From Erwinia sp. 198 (GTDB taxonomy: Bacteria > Pseudomonadota > Gammaproteobacteria > Enterobacterales > Enterobacteriaceae), in assembly GCF_003937915.1 (NCBI RefSeq), contig NZ_RHUM01000007.1, forward strand, positions 62,001 through 126,000: DNA of 64,000 nt, given 5' to 3'. Under the pieces are notes generated by a model. It worked only from the letters and a program-made list of their open reading frames with translations, did no database searches and was not told the origin of the DNA. The number at the start of each line of letters is the position of its first letter. Position 1 is the stretch's first letter. Of the stretch, positions 55,786-64,000 are shown piece after piece. The translations under genes and the position numbers were made by a program.

Positions 55786-56468
55786 ACGGGAGGATAAGCG
55801 GGCGTTTATTCGTATCTTATTAATTTATATGGCAATAAAAATACACCCGCTGGATGCGAAAATCCTGACAGTGTCGTAATGCGGTTTTTTAGTGCGGCCA
55901 AAGGCACCAATAAAGCACATCTGTCTGAAGCAATGTGCAACGACGGCGCACAGGATTATAAAAATGAGCGGCCGGGCAAGCCGGAGATGCGTAAAAGTAA
56001 AATGTTTATTTATCTGTGGGTAAAAGGATGGAAACAGGACAGCCCGCGGAAACAGGCAGGAAGCAGAGTAAGGAATTATCCCTTTCCTTATTTTATGAAA
56101 AATTAATGTAATTATTTGTCATGACCCGCTAAACGACAGCTAAACGGTGAACAGAAAAATTCTTTTGAAAAAATTATTATTGTTTTTAGCTTGTTGTTGT
56201 ATTGTTTTTTTATTTTTCCGCCTGAGGTAATACTTCAGAAGGAACAGGCCGTAACGCCTTGTTAAATCCAGGTTTTTTTAATTATTTGTTAAGGCAATGA
56301 TCGGGTGCGCCAATTAAAAATTAATAATTCAATTTGTGATGACGATTAAAAAAGCACAATCGATCGATTTTTCCTTATTTTTATTTTGTCACAGAAAGGA
56401 TATAAAAATAGCGACGGCATATTTTCAGTATATGTTGACTATTAATAATTATTCGGGAGAAAACTTTC
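55786..56468. other. AT-rich interval before the fimbrial operon
   Basis: About 680 bases with no supported gene (a 75-codon frame at 55879 lacks a ribosome-binding site and homology). The last 350 bases are very AT-rich. A TTGACT near 56435 with an AT-rich -10 region and GGGAG at 56455 may be the fimbrial promoter and ribosome-binding site. No pair of inverted repeats suitable for a fimS-type invertible promoter was found. Confidence 0.55.
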
Positions 56469-57029
56469 ATGATGAAGAAAAAATTGGTTGCTGCTTTGTT
56501 ACCCCTTTCGCTTTTGACTGCACATAACGCTTTTGCTAACGATGAGGATGTACCGTCGGCACCGACACCCATTACCGTCAGCGGTGGCACGATTCAATTT
56601 AATGGCACTATTGTTAACACGCCCTGCGCTATAGATATCGGCGCCGATGGTCATGTTGTTGAGCTTGGTCAGTATCGCGCGGATGATTTTAATTCTACTG
56701 GCGACGTAACGCCCACCAGGACGTTTAATATTGGGCTTAATAGCTGTGCCGTAGACACCTACTCCAAAGCTGCTATTACCTTTTCCGGGAATACGGCAGC
56801 GGGCAATAATAAGGCTCTTTCAGTCGATGGCGGAGCAGGCGGTGTGGGTATTCAGATCATGCAGAACAGTACCGCGCTGGCGGTAGATGGTTCTGAGGCC
56901 TCTGCCGCAGCCAGCCTGATGCAGGGTAATAACAACTTAATCTTCCAGGCTCAGTATATCGCTTTGGCAGATACCGTAACACCAGGCGCCGCTAACGCAA
57001 CAGCGAATTTTATGATCACCTATCAGTAA
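56469..57029 (+). CDS. Major fimbrial subunit, FimA type
   Basis: This 186-residue pilin begins MMKKKLVAALLPLSLLTAHNAFA/ND with a Sec signal. The mature domain has the type-1 pilin hallmarks: GGTIQFNGTIVNTPCAIDIG with the first cysteine, NSCAVDT with the second, VGIQIMQNSTALAVDG and the C-terminal NATANFMITYQ with the penultimate Tyr of donor-strand pilins. Two cysteines would form the usual disulfide. It is the first gene of a chaperone-usher operon, 51 bp before the chaperone, and is likely the main rod subunit. The second ATG (56472) is equally likely as start. Confidence 0.9.
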   Translation: MMKKKLVAALLPLSLLTAHNAFANDEDVPSAPTPITVSGGTIQFNGTIVNTPCAIDIGADGHVVELGQYRADDFNSTGDVTPTRTFNIGLNSCAVDTYSKAAITFSGNTAAGNNKALSVDGGAGGVGIQIMQNSTALAVDGSEASAAASLMQGNNNLIFQAQYIALADTVTPGAANATANFMITYQ

Positions 57030-57079
57030 TTTTTATTGGTGCCGGTGATATTCCGGCACTTTTTAAAAAGTGAGTAAAT

Positions 57080-57784
57080 ATGATGAAAGCGGCTTTTTAT
57101 CAAAAAGCGTGTGGGGCTCTTCTTTGTCTGTTAAGCGTTCTTCCTCTCTGCGCTTTGGCTTCAGGCGGTATTGCTCTTAATACTACCCGCATCATTTATT
57201 CGCAGGAGGCGAAGCAGACCAGCGTATCGGTACGTAATACTGCTGATAAGGCAGCTTATCTGGTGCAGTCATGGGTGGAAGATAAAGAGGGAAATAAAAC
57301 AAAAGATTTTATCGTAACGCCACCTTTATTCACCAGTAGAGCGAAAAACGAAAATATTCTGCGCCTGATGTACAGCGGCAGTGCCCTGCCAACAGACCGT
57401 GAAAGCCTCTATTTTTTTAATACTAAAGCTATCCCTTCGGTAGATAGAAGCTCGCTGGAAGAAAAGAATACGCTGATCCTGGCAACCATTACCCGAATAA
57501 AACTTTTTGTACGCCCGACGGGATTAAAACTGGCCCCGGATGCCGCACCGGCAGCGCTGCGTTTTAAAAAGGCAGGGGACAAGCTGGAGATTAATAACCC
57601 AACGCCCTATTACCTCACGCTGACAGATATCAAAATGGGTAGCCAAAAGCTCCAGGATATTATGGTAGCGCCGTTCAGTAGCGATTCATTAGCGATGCCG
57701 GCAGGAAAAAACGGGGAGATCAGCTTCAGCACAATAAATGACTATGGCGCCGTTACGCCACCTCAGAAAGGTGTAATACAGTAA
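57080..57784 (+). CDS. Periplasmic fimbrial chaperone (PapD/FimC family)
   Basis: The 234-residue protein has a signal peptide ending CALA/SGG and two Ig-like domains. Motifs are GGIALNTTRIIYSQEAKQTSVSVRN with the conserved Arg near the start of strand A, VTPPLFTSRAKNENILRLMYSG, and NTLILATITRIKLFVRPTGL with the conserved basic residue on strand G1. It donates a strand to fimbrial subunits and ferries them to the usher. Two start codons are adjacent (57080, 57083). It lies between the major pilin and usher genes. Confidence 0.92.
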   Translation: MMKAAFYQKACGALLCLLSVLPLCALASGGIALNTTRIIYSQEAKQTSVSVRNTADKAAYLVQSWVEDKEGNKTKDFIVTPPLFTSRAKNENILRLMYSGSALPTDRESLYFFNTKAIPSVDRSSLEEKNTLILATITRIKLFVRPTGLKLAPDAAPAALRFKKAGDKLEINNPTPYYLTLTDIKMGSQKLQDIMVAPFSSDSLAMPAGKNGEISFSTINDYGAVTPPQKGVIQ

Positions 57785-57811
57785 AAGTATTATATGTATG
57801 GAAGCATAATT

Positions 57812-60397
57812 ATGGTAGTGACAGACGGACGTAAAGCTTTTTGCCTGACCTGCCGCGTTTTGATGGTGGCTCCGGTTGCACTGGCCATCTTTTGCGCCTC
57901 GGCCAGTCAGAATGAGTTCTGGTTTCCGCCCTCGCTGATTGCCGACGATGAACAAATGGTTGCCGACCTGGCCTATTTCGAGCAAGGCGGCCAGCAGCCA
58001 GGCCAATATCCGGTTGAACTCTGGCTGAACAACAGCCCAATCGCTACCCGAACCCTGTCTTTTATTCCTGACAGAGAGAAAAGCGGTAAAGACAATACTG
58101 GCCTGATGGCCTGCCTGACGCGCAAAGATTTACTGGAACTGGGCGTAAAACCTGACGTATTGCCAAACGCCGACACGAACGAAGAGCCAGCCTGTCTGGC
58201 TCCCGCCCGCTTTATTCCACAAGCCGAAACCCGGTTTGATTTTCAGAAAATGCGGCTGGAGATCAGTATTCCCCAGGCCGCTTTGCAAAGCCGTCCTCGC
58301 GGTTGGCTTCCGCCAGAGCTTTGGGACGACGGCATCCATGCCGGGCTGCTGAATTATCACTTTAGCGGAAGCGAAAGCCGGGGAAGGCAGGGCAACAGCC
58401 GCCACCATTTTTTACGGCTGAACAGCGGTCTGAATATCGGCCCCTGGCGGCTGCGTGACGATCGCACCTGGACGGAAATTGACAGTCACGGTTCTCGCCA
58501 CCGACGCTGGCAGCATGGCAGCGCTTACCTGGAAAGGGCGATTATTCCGTGGCGTAGCTACCTGACGCTGGGCGATGCCACCACAGACGGCGAAGTTTTT
58601 GACTCGACAGGCTTTCGCGGCGTACGGATCATGACGGACGACAGCATGTATCCGGACAGCCAGCGGGGATTTGCACCGGTAATCCGCGGCAGTGCCATGA
58701 GCAATGCCAGCGTCAGCATCCGGCAAAATGGCTATGAGGTCTATCGGATAAACGTGGCGCCTGGAAACTTTGTGATTGATGACCTTTTCCCGATGTATGC
58801 CAGCGGCGATCTGGAGGTCAGGGTCACCGAAGCGGACGGCAGTATGCAGACTTTTACGGTGCCTTACTCCTCCGTACCGTTACTGCTGCGCGAAGGGCGT
58901 TTCAAATATGGTGTGACCGTAGGTAAATTGCGCCGCCTCAGCGAACGCTATGAAGAGCCATCGTTTGTCCAGTCCACGCTGATATGGGGTTTGCCGCATG
59001 GAATAACTACCTATGGCGGCCTGCAGTATGCGGACAACTATCGGGCAGGTACGCTGGGAGCCGGGATGAATATGGGACGGTGGGGAGCGATCTCTGCGGA
59101 TGTCACCCATGCCAACAGCACGCTGACGGACAGCAGCCAGCACGAGGGGCAGTCGGTACGCTTTCTGTATGGCCGCTCGCTGAATGACTTCGGCACAACT
59201 TTTCAGCTCACCGGCTGGCGTTACTCCACACAGGGGTTTTATACCCTGGATGAAACGGCGCTGAAGGGCATGAGCGGCTGGCGTTTTGACCCTGATAAGG
59301 CAGATGCGGACGGCAGAGGCGTGATGCAGCCGATAACGGATTACTACAACCTTTATGACAACAAACGCCAGCGGCTACAGGCGAATATTTCGCAGCGCAT
59401 CGGGGACAGGGGATCGCTCTATCTGACCGGAAGCCGCCAGACATACTGGAACCGGCGCGGCGTCAGCGAGTCACTGCAGGCCGGGTTCAGCAGCTCTCTG
59501 AAAGGAGTGAACTACAGCCTGTCGGTTAATCAGAGCCGCACGGCCGGACTGGAGCGCACTGACCAGTCGCTCTTTATGGCGCTTTCCCTGCCGCTGGATC
59601 GCTGGCTGCCATCGGGCAAACCATCGGTTTACGCCACCGCAAGCGCCAGCCGGGATAAGCATGGCGGCACCCTGCAACAGGCAGGCCTGAGCGGCTCGTT
59701 GCTGGAGCAGCGCAATCTGAACTGGAACGTGATGCAGGGCCATTCCCGTACTGGCGGTGAGAGCGGTAGCGCCGCGCTTGGCTATCAGGGCACTTACGGT
59801 AACGCTAACCTCGGCTACAGCTATAGCAACAGCACCCGACAAAACAGCTACGGTGTGGCAGGTGGCGCGGTACTGCATCGAAACGGCCTGACGCTGAGCC
59901 AGCCCTTAGGCGATACCAGCGTGCTGGTGGCTGCTCCTGGCGCGGCAGGCATTTTGCTGGAAAACGGTTCGGGCATGAAAACAGACTGGCGGGGCTACAC
60001 GATACGGCCTTTTGCCATCAGCTATCGAGAAAACCGCATCGCGCTGGATACCAGCAAGCTGGATGACAGAACGGAAATCGATAACGCGGTAAGCCAGGTT
60101 GTGCCGACGCGTGGTGCAATAGTCAGAGCGGATTTTATCGCCCGTAGCGGACTACGCGTGCTGATGACCCTGAAGCATAAAGGGAAACCGCTGCCTTTTG
60201 GCACGCTGGTCAGTACAGGAGATAACAGCAGTATTGTAGGGGATGAAGGCCAGGTGTTCCTTTCCGGACTGGAGAAAAAAGGGGTAATAAAGGCTAAGTG
60301 GGGGGCGGATGCGGATCGTCAGTGTGAAGCGGCCTGGCAGATAACAGACGAAGCTGCACGGGATGCGCTGGTGCAGTATGAGGCCGAGTGCCGCTAA
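57812..60397 (+). CDS. Fimbrial outer-membrane usher protein (FimD/PapC family)
   Basis: The 861-residue usher forms the pore through which fimbriae are assembled. The start at 57812 follows GGAAG by seven bases; an in-frame ATG six codons earlier lacks such a site. The signal covers about the first 32 residues. The N-terminal chaperone-binding domain contains DLAYFEQGGQQPGQYPVELWLN; the barrel and plug follow with GFAPVIRGSA...VSIRQNGYEVYRINVAPGNFVIDDL (split here for length) and the C-terminal region with GQVFLSGLE and a final CEAAWQ...EAEC cysteine pair. Length fits the family. Confidence 0.92.
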   Translation: MVVTDGRKAFCLTCRVLMVAPVALAIFCASASQNEFWFPPSLIADDEQMVADLAYFEQGGQQPGQYPVELWLNNSPIATRTLSFIPDREKSGKDNTGLMACLTRKDLLELGVKPDVLPNADTNEEPACLAPARFIPQAETRFDFQKMRLEISIPQAALQSRPRGWLPPELWDDGIHAGLLNYHFSGSESRGRQGNSRHHFLRLNSGLNIGPWRLRDDRTWTEIDSHGSRHRRWQHGSAYLERAIIPWRSYLTLGDATTDGEVFDSTGFRGVRIMTDDSMYPDSQRGFAPVIRGSAMSNASVSIRQNGYEVYRINVAPGNFVIDDLFPMYASGDLEVRVTEADGSMQTFTVPYSSVPLLLREGRFKYGVTVGKLRRLSERYEEPSFVQSTLIWGLPHGITTYGGLQYADNYRAGTLGAGMNMGRWGAISADVTHANSTLTDSSQHEGQSVRFLYGRSLNDFGTTFQLTGWRYSTQGFYTLDETALKGMSGWRFDPDKADADGRGVMQPITDYYNLYDNKRQRLQANISQRIGDRGSLYLTGSRQTYWNRRGVSESLQAGFSSSLKGVNYSLSVNQSRTAGLERTDQSLFMALSLPLDRWLPSGKPSVYATASASRDKHGGTLQQAGLSGSLLEQRNLNWNVMQGHSRTGGESGSAALGYQGTYGNANLGYSYSNSTRQNSYGVAGGAVLHRNGLTLSQPLGDTSVLVAAPGAAGILLENGSGMKTDWRGYTIRPFAISYRENRIALDTSKLDDRTEIDNAVSQVVPTRGAIVRADFIARSGLRVLMTLKHKGKPLPFGTLVSTGDNSSIVGDEGQVFLSGLEKKGVIKAKWGADADRQCEAAWQITDEAARDALVQYEAECR

Positions 60398-60420
60398 TTT
60401 AGGGATACGGAGAAACAGCA

Positions 60421-60915
60421 ATGCAGTCTTTATACAGCAAGATTTATGGCAGTGCGCTGGCCGGTATGGTGGCGCTGGCCGTAGTACCGGCACGGGCCTC
60501 CAGTACGGCAACGATAGACTTAACGGCAACGGTAACGGCCGCCTGTTCATTATCGGCGCCGTCGTCGTTAGATTTGGGTGAAATACCTGTGACAGCTTTT
60601 GAAGGCGCAACTGCAGGACAAGAAATTTCTGGCTATGATCGGACATTTGCCATCACCACCACCTGTTCGGGAACAAACAGATTTACGATAACCTTTACGC
60701 CTGGCAGCGTTAATTATAATTGTCTCACGGCTTCCAGTGGGAATATGGGTTTCTGCCTTTATGAGGGCAATGGAAATAAAATCATGCTGGCCGGTAACAG
60801 AACGGTAACGGCGGAAGGAGATGAGGTGAATATTAAAGTTGTTCCACTACGGATTGGCACCCCCACGGTAGGAAACCATAGTGCTTCCGTAATGATAATG
60901 ATTTCCCCTTTGTAA
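60421..60915 (+). CDS. Minor fimbrial subunit A (four cysteines)
   Basis: This 164-residue exported protein has a signal peptide ending ARAS. The mature part has the pilin-like entry TATVTAACSLSAPSSLDLG followed by GYDRTFAITTTCSGTNRF, NCLTASSGNMGFCLYEGNGNKIML and the C-terminal ASVMIMISPL. Four cysteines, rather than the usual two, suggest two disulfides. It closely resembles the next gene, so the pair arose by duplication. It lies 23 bp after the usher gene with GGAGA as ribosome-binding site. It may be a minor or tip-adaptor pilin. Confidence 0.78.
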   Translation: MQSLYSKIYGSALAGMVALAVVPARASSTATIDLTATVTAACSLSAPSSLDLGEIPVTAFEGATAGQEISGYDRTFAITTTCSGTNRFTITFTPGSVNYNCLTASSGNMGFCLYEGNGNKIMLAGNRTVTAEGDEVNIKVVPLRIGTPTVGNHSASVMIMISPL

Positions 60916-60948
60916 AATTACGCGGTTATTCATTAAAAGGAAATGTTC

Positions 60949-61455
60949 ATGCTAATAAAGAGCAGGATTTATTTATCGATGACCGGTGCAGTTTCGCTGG
61001 CGGCTGTATACTTTACCGTTATCAGTTCTGCCTCGGCAGGAAATATAGAAGTAAAGGCAACAATTAAGGCCGTCTGTTCATTGTCTGTTGCGTCTCCTGT
61101 TGATCTGGGTGATATCCCGATAATGGCATTCGATGGCAAAAATACCGGTGAAGAAATTACCGGCTACGATAAAAACTTCAGCGTGACCCCAATGTGTGCC
61201 GGAACTGATAAATACACCCTGTCTTTTACGGCGGTTAAAGGTAGTAGCGGCTGTCTGGCCGCAGAGAGTGAAGAAATAGGTTTTTGCCTGTATGACGGTA
61301 CGGGAGAAAAAATAATGCTATCTGCTACAGGGGCCTCTCTGGAGAGAAATATCGGTACGGCCGAAAACATTAAAGTGGTACCGGCACGGGCAGGCAAAGC
61401 GCCTACCGCGGGAGATCACAGCGGTACCATGACGGTGACGATTGCGCCTTTATAA
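60949..61455 (+). CDS. Minor fimbrial subunit B (paralogue of subunit A)
   Basis: This 168-residue exported protein has a signal peptide followed by VKATIKAVCSLSVASPVDLG. It repeats the plan of subunit A: the same DLGxIPxxAFxG pattern, EITGYDKNFSVTPMCAGTDKY, GCLAAESEEIGFCLYDGTGEKIML and the end MTVTIAPL, with four cysteines at equivalent places. Start 60949 is preferred because AAGGAA lies seven bases before; the ATG at 60943 overlaps that site. It is 33 bp after subunit A. Divergence between the two is large enough that the duplication is old. Confidence 0.78.
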   Translation: MLIKSRIYLSMTGAVSLAAVYFTVISSASAGNIEVKATIKAVCSLSVASPVDLGDIPIMAFDGKNTGEEITGYDKNFSVTPMCAGTDKYTLSFTAVKGSSGCLAAESEEIGFCLYDGTGEKIMLSATGASLERNIGTAENIKVVPARAGKAPTAGDHSGTMTVTIAPL

Positions 61456-61597
61456 CAAGGCTTTCTGCTTAAAGTTTTCGTAGGTTGATATTTATTAACG
61501 CCATGATAATTATCTATATGGAAAAGGGAGATGCATATTTGACTCTGCAACGCTATTTGCGGCTAATTTCATTCGCTTAAAAAGGAGGTTATAGTAG

Positions 61598-62362
61598 ATG
61601 AAGACATATACAAGTGAATATATTCACTCCTGGATCGTGTTGTTTTTTTTTGCTTTCTTCCTTTTTTTCTTTCCGGTAGGCTCTTCTCTGGCAGGAACTG
61701 TTTCCATCTCTGAGCCAGGAATCGCCCAAGGTAATACATCTGTTCCATCACTTATAGGGCTTCCTGTAAGCGCTCGCGTACAGTGCCAAAGTGATGGCGC
61801 TACAGGAGTAGTATTTGTAGTCAGAGTAACGAGCTTTATTTGGACTCAAAGCAGAGAGATACTATGTGATTCAACGTTATACATATTCGATTCACCATAT
61901 AATACAACCGTAAATGTACGGCTTACTGTTACTAATTCAACGTTAGTTCCTGTCAATACGACTTTAATCACTAATTTTGAAAATGCATCATTTACAACGC
62001 CTGCTGCCAGACACTGTTCAGTTACCTTACCAGATAGCGTTTATTTAAGATCTTTTACCGCCGATCAAATAAGAAATGGCATAGCGAGTGACAGTAAAAT
62101 TAATATGACTGGAGAATGTAGTACCAAATTTTCTCTTACTTTTTCCGGCGGTAGCACCAGCGACGGCAATTTTCTGCTGGGTGACGATGTGGCAATGAAA
62201 CTTTCCTATAATTACGGCGCCGACCGGATTATTAATGGCCAACCTTTTTCGCCCGCCGCCAGTCAGATAGTGGATGTGGCTCTCTCTTCTTTAACGCCTG
62301 GCACGACGCCAGCGGCAGGAAGCAAAACCGCCACGCTAACGGTAACGCTTAATTTACTGTAG
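61598..62362 (+). CDS. Putative fimbrial tip subunit or adhesin, low GC
   Basis: This 254-residue exported protein begins MKTYTSEYIHSWIVLFFFAF with a long, Phe-rich signal ending SLAG, and AAGGAGG lies ten bases before the ATG. The mature chain seems two-domain: residues about 35-150 without clear homology (two cysteines), then a pilin-like domain with HCSVTLPDSVYLRSF, NMTGECSTKFSLTFSGGSTSDGNF, and C-terminal KTATLTVTLNLL. A short two-domain terminal protein after the usher is the usual place for a tip adhesin, but the first domain resembles no adhesin that I recognise. Base composition is much more AT-rich than the usher gene. Confidence 0.65.
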   Translation: MKTYTSEYIHSWIVLFFFAFFLFFFPVGSSLAGTVSISEPGIAQGNTSVPSLIGLPVSARVQCQSDGATGVVFVVRVTSFIWTQSREILCDSTLYIFDSPYNTTVNVRLTVTNSTLVPVNTTLITNFENASFTTPAARHCSVTLPDSVYLRSFTADQIRNGIASDSKINMTGECSTKFSLTFSGGSTSDGNFLLGDDVAMKLSYNYGADRIINGQPFSPAASQIVDVALSSLTPGTTPAAGSKTATLTVTLNLL

Positions 62363-62715
62363 CTCTGCGATTACTGTTTCTGGCAGTAGCCGTATTGACC
62401 ATGCGTTAGGAATTTTCTGATAACTACCGTTCTGCTTACTGTCTGTCCGATTTTCTGTAATCGTTACCACCTCAGGCCCCGTATGGCGTAGCCTGAAGCC
62501 GCCTGGCGGGATGTAAAGATTTTTGGCGTTCAGGTTTAAAAAATAGTCAAAAATTTGAGCGCAAAAGTTTGAGTTTGCGCCCATACTAAAAATCCTGGCG
62601 TTAACCTGCGCTGTCTCGATGAGCTCCTCAGGCTGTTGTTCGCCAGCATTCGGGATCTGGGCCTCAGATCCTCCCTCTGGTTGTTCACATTCGTGATTTT
62701 TATGAGGAGTGCTCT
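62363..62715. other. Interval between fimbrial operon and orphan HTH gene
   Basis: No gene is supported. A hairpin GCGCAAA / TTTGCGC lies at 62559-62580 and another, GGATCTG / CAGATCC, near 62652-62670. GAGGAG precedes the HTH gene start. A RelE/HigB-like toxin, which normally accompanies such an HTH protein, is not encoded here; all plus-strand frames contain stops. Confidence 0.5.
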
Positions 62716-63009
62716 ATGGAAGTTAAAGACCCAATGGGTGAGTTGTTGTCCAGCCTTGAGCACATTGTGCTTACGCGTGAAGTTATCCAGGCCGCTCCCG
62801 CACTAAAGGGTGAAGTGTTAATGCCCGAACCAAAACGCATACGGGAAATAACCGGCATGGAAGTTGATGAGTTTGCCCTGGCAATGGGCGTTAGTGTTTC
62901 CTCGGTTAAGAGCTGGGAAGCGAAGCGCAGTAAACCTTCGCGCAGTGCTCAAAAATTAATGCTGTTGATCCAATCAAATCCTTGTCTCAGCCGTGAGCTG
63001 CTGGGATAG
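62716..63009 (+). CDS. HigA/NadS-like helix-turn-helix protein
   Basis: This 97-residue protein carries an Xre-type helix-turn-helix at about 40-90: KRIREITGMEVDEFALAMGVSVSSVKSWEAKRSKPSRSAQ (given as the key block, split at Ala56). The pattern and the end AQKLMLLIQSNPCL match antitoxins of the HigA/NadS group, which bind a RelE-like toxin and repress their own operon. No toxin gene is adjacent on either side, so it may be an orphan or an ordinary regulator. GAGGAG lies eight bases before the ATG. Confidence 0.75.
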   Translation: MEVKDPMGELLSSLEHIVLTREVIQAAPALKGEVLMPEPKRIREITGMEVDEFALAMGVSVSSVKSWEAKRSKPSRSAQKLMLLIQSNPCLSRELLG

Positions 63010-63042
63010 TAAAAAACGGTCTTTTGCTGTGCCAGTAGTTGA

Positions 63043-63066
63043 AAAACCCGCCCTCTGGCGGGTTTT
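63043..63066. terminator. Bidirectional terminator after the HTH gene
   Basis: AAAACCCGCC pairs perfectly with GGCGGGTTTT around CTCT. It serves both the HTH gene and the convergent membrane-protein gene. Confidence 0.9.
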
Positions 63067-63084
63067 GTGTTTTAAGATTTTGTC

Positions 63085-63999
63085 TCAGCTATCGCAGCTG
63101 GCATGAGTAAAATCAATCAATATCACCTTATCTTTTCTGTACATCACGTAGTCCTGATTCTGCGCAACAGGTTTTCCGTAACAAAGGTATTGGGCGGTAT
63201 CCGTCGTGACGCCACTGTCTGGCGTAGGCCAGAGCGCTGAAAACCCATTATTTTTCATATAAGGGAAAGGCCAGTACCAGTTAGCGAAATAATCAGGCAC
63301 CATTACCGCAAGCATCGGATAGTTTTTCAATGAGTTAGTATAAACAGGCGATTGCGGCGCCTGTCCGTTAAAGACCAAATAAAAACGTTCAGACGGTAGC
63401 TCCCGCATATCCCATTTTATTTCCTGAACCAGGCTCTGATTAAATTTATCCTGCTGGCGCAGCGCGTTACCGTAAGCGTAATAAGCCGTCATGCCGTATA
63501 CAACAGGGATCAGCAGCAGCCAGTTAGCCTGTTGTAGGCGGGGCGTCAGGGCATAATTAATGGCTAAAGCGGCAAGAAGCATGAAGCCGCTGACGGCGAT
63601 CAACGAGCGAGCGGAGAGTAATGGATTTTGCAACAGCAGCAGGCTGCCAGGGATCATCAACAGGGCAATAAAAGGCGTAGCCAGTGCGATAACGGCAACG
63701 CCAGCGGCCATGACGCCGCGCTGGCGGCGTAAAAAAAGCAGGCTTAACGCCAGAGCCGCTAGCCACATAGCAATTGCTATGCCGAGCAGGTAGTGCATTC
63801 CGCCATGATTTTTAACCAGCGTGTCGGCAATAAATCGGCTATAGGCCTCACTATTCTCCGTCCATGTTTTCAACAGATTGCCAGTCGCCAGTGCGGGGTG
63901 ATTGGCCTCGTTTTTTCCGGAGAAAGTAACCGTCAGAATAAGCTTCAGATAGATTACCGTGGCAAGCAGCACTTCAACGATGCGTTGCAAGAGCGTGGT
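63085..63999 (-). CDS. Polytopic membrane protein, 3' part only (GtrII-like, tentative)
   Basis: The coding frame enters from beyond the window end; 304 residues are visible, and the TTG at 63990 is not a reliable start. About six hydrophobic helices lie in the first 180 residues (VEVLLATVIYLKLILTVTF; LLGIAIAMWLAALALSLLF; further segments), followed by a soluble C-terminal domain of about 120 residues with NWYWPFPYMKNNGFSALWP and two cysteines near the end. This plan resembles GtrII-type glucosyltransferases that modify O-antigen or related glycans. I cannot confirm the family without the missing 5' part. Confidence 0.55.
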   Translation of the reverse strand, partial: TTLLQRIVEVLLATVIYLKLILTVTFSGKNEANHPALATGNLLKTWTENSEAYSRFIADTLVKNHGGMHYLLGIAIAMWLAALALSLLFLRRQRGVMAAGVAVIALATPFIALLMIPGSLLLLQNPLLSARSLIAVSGFMLLAALAINYALTPRLQQANWLLLIPVVYGMTAYYAYGNALRQQDKFNQSLVQEIKWDMRELPSERFYLVFNGQAPQSPVYTNSLKNYPMLAVMVPDYFANWYWPFPYMKNNGFSALWPTPDSGVTTDTAQYLCYGKPVAQNQDYVMYRKDKVILIDFTHASCDS

Positions 64000-64000
64000 G

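Noticed and set aside
55879-56106. Plus-strand 75-codon frame upstream of the fimbrial operon
   Set aside because: No ribosome-binding site, no recognisable domain, unusual composition.
55681-56468. fimS-type invertible promoter
   Set aside because: No matching inverted repeats flank the fimbrial promoter and no fimB/fimE-type recombinase is in the window; the only inverted repeat pair flanks the gntR promoter.
62354-62584. Minus-strand 76-codon frame after the fimbrial operon
   Set aside because: The sequence looks somewhat protein-like, but no start signal or family could be recognised.

Overview
This window is ordinary enterobacterial chromosome close to oriC. It opens inside dnaN and runs through recF and gyrB, and almost every housekeeping protein (GyrB, RecF, AvtA, YiaD, Tag, SodA, MtlA/MtlD/MtlR, YibL) reads as a close homologue of the E. 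coli K-12 protein. High G+C, a single ibpA with no ibpB, and a 2-ketogluconate cluster point to the Erwiniaceae (Pantoea/Erwinia/Mixta type). The order Enterobacterales is secure; the family is an inference. No rRNA, tRNA, insertion sequence, prophage or CRISPR array was recognised.

Layout. 1-9.6 kb: dnaN (5' cut off), recF, gyrB, yidA, yidR/yidQ, heat-shock gene ibpA under a sigma-32-type promoter and a ROSE-like RNA thermometer, then avtA. 9.9-12.1 kb: an exported DUF4432 aldose-epimerase-like protein and kduD. 12.1-13.2 kb: AT-rich DNA with a probable gene relic. 13.2-18.5 kb: 2-ketogluconate catabolism (ghrB/tkrA, transporter, kinase, epimerase, LacI-type regulator) with a PtxS-type operator. 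18.6-21.3 kb: yiaD, tag and an MFS transporter. 21.4-26.3 kb: selB, yibF, fdhE and fdhD, the remains of the selenocysteine/formate-dehydrogenase region; selA and fdoGHI are absent from their usual places and SelB has altered GTPase motifs. 26.3-32.8 kb: DeoR regulator with a class-III aminotransferase, then an ascorbate-type PTS (IIA, IIB, IIC) with an allulose-6-phosphate-epimerase-like protein and a divergent LacI regulator. 33.5-38.2 kb: sodA and a simple-sugar ABC importer. 38.7-41.0 kb: an AIDA-type autotransporter behind a structured leader. 41.1-46.6 kb: yibL, mtlR-mtlD-mtlA, four CRP-like sites, a 34-bp tandem repeat array and yiaF. 47.2-47.9 kb: two gene relics. 47.9-55.7 kb: an operon of FadR-type regulator, oligopeptide-type ABC importer and signal-less gamma-glutamyltransferase. 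56.5-62.4 kb: a chaperone-usher fimbrial operon with two related four-cysteine subunits and a low-GC terminal subunit. 62.7-64 kb: an orphan HTH protein and the 3' part of a membrane protein.

How it fits together. The core genes keep E. coli gene content, while the intervals between them carry interchangeable sugar, peptide and surface-structure modules, most with a local regulator and a recognisable operator. The most unusual observation is the eroded selenium/formate region: an intact-length but motif-altered SelB survives next to yibF without SelA, and FdhE and FdhD survive without the fdo operon normally lying between them. The PTS plus allulose-6-phosphate-epimerase module, the ROSE hairpin, the 34-bp repeats in the mtl control region and the structured autotransporter leader are the next most interesting.
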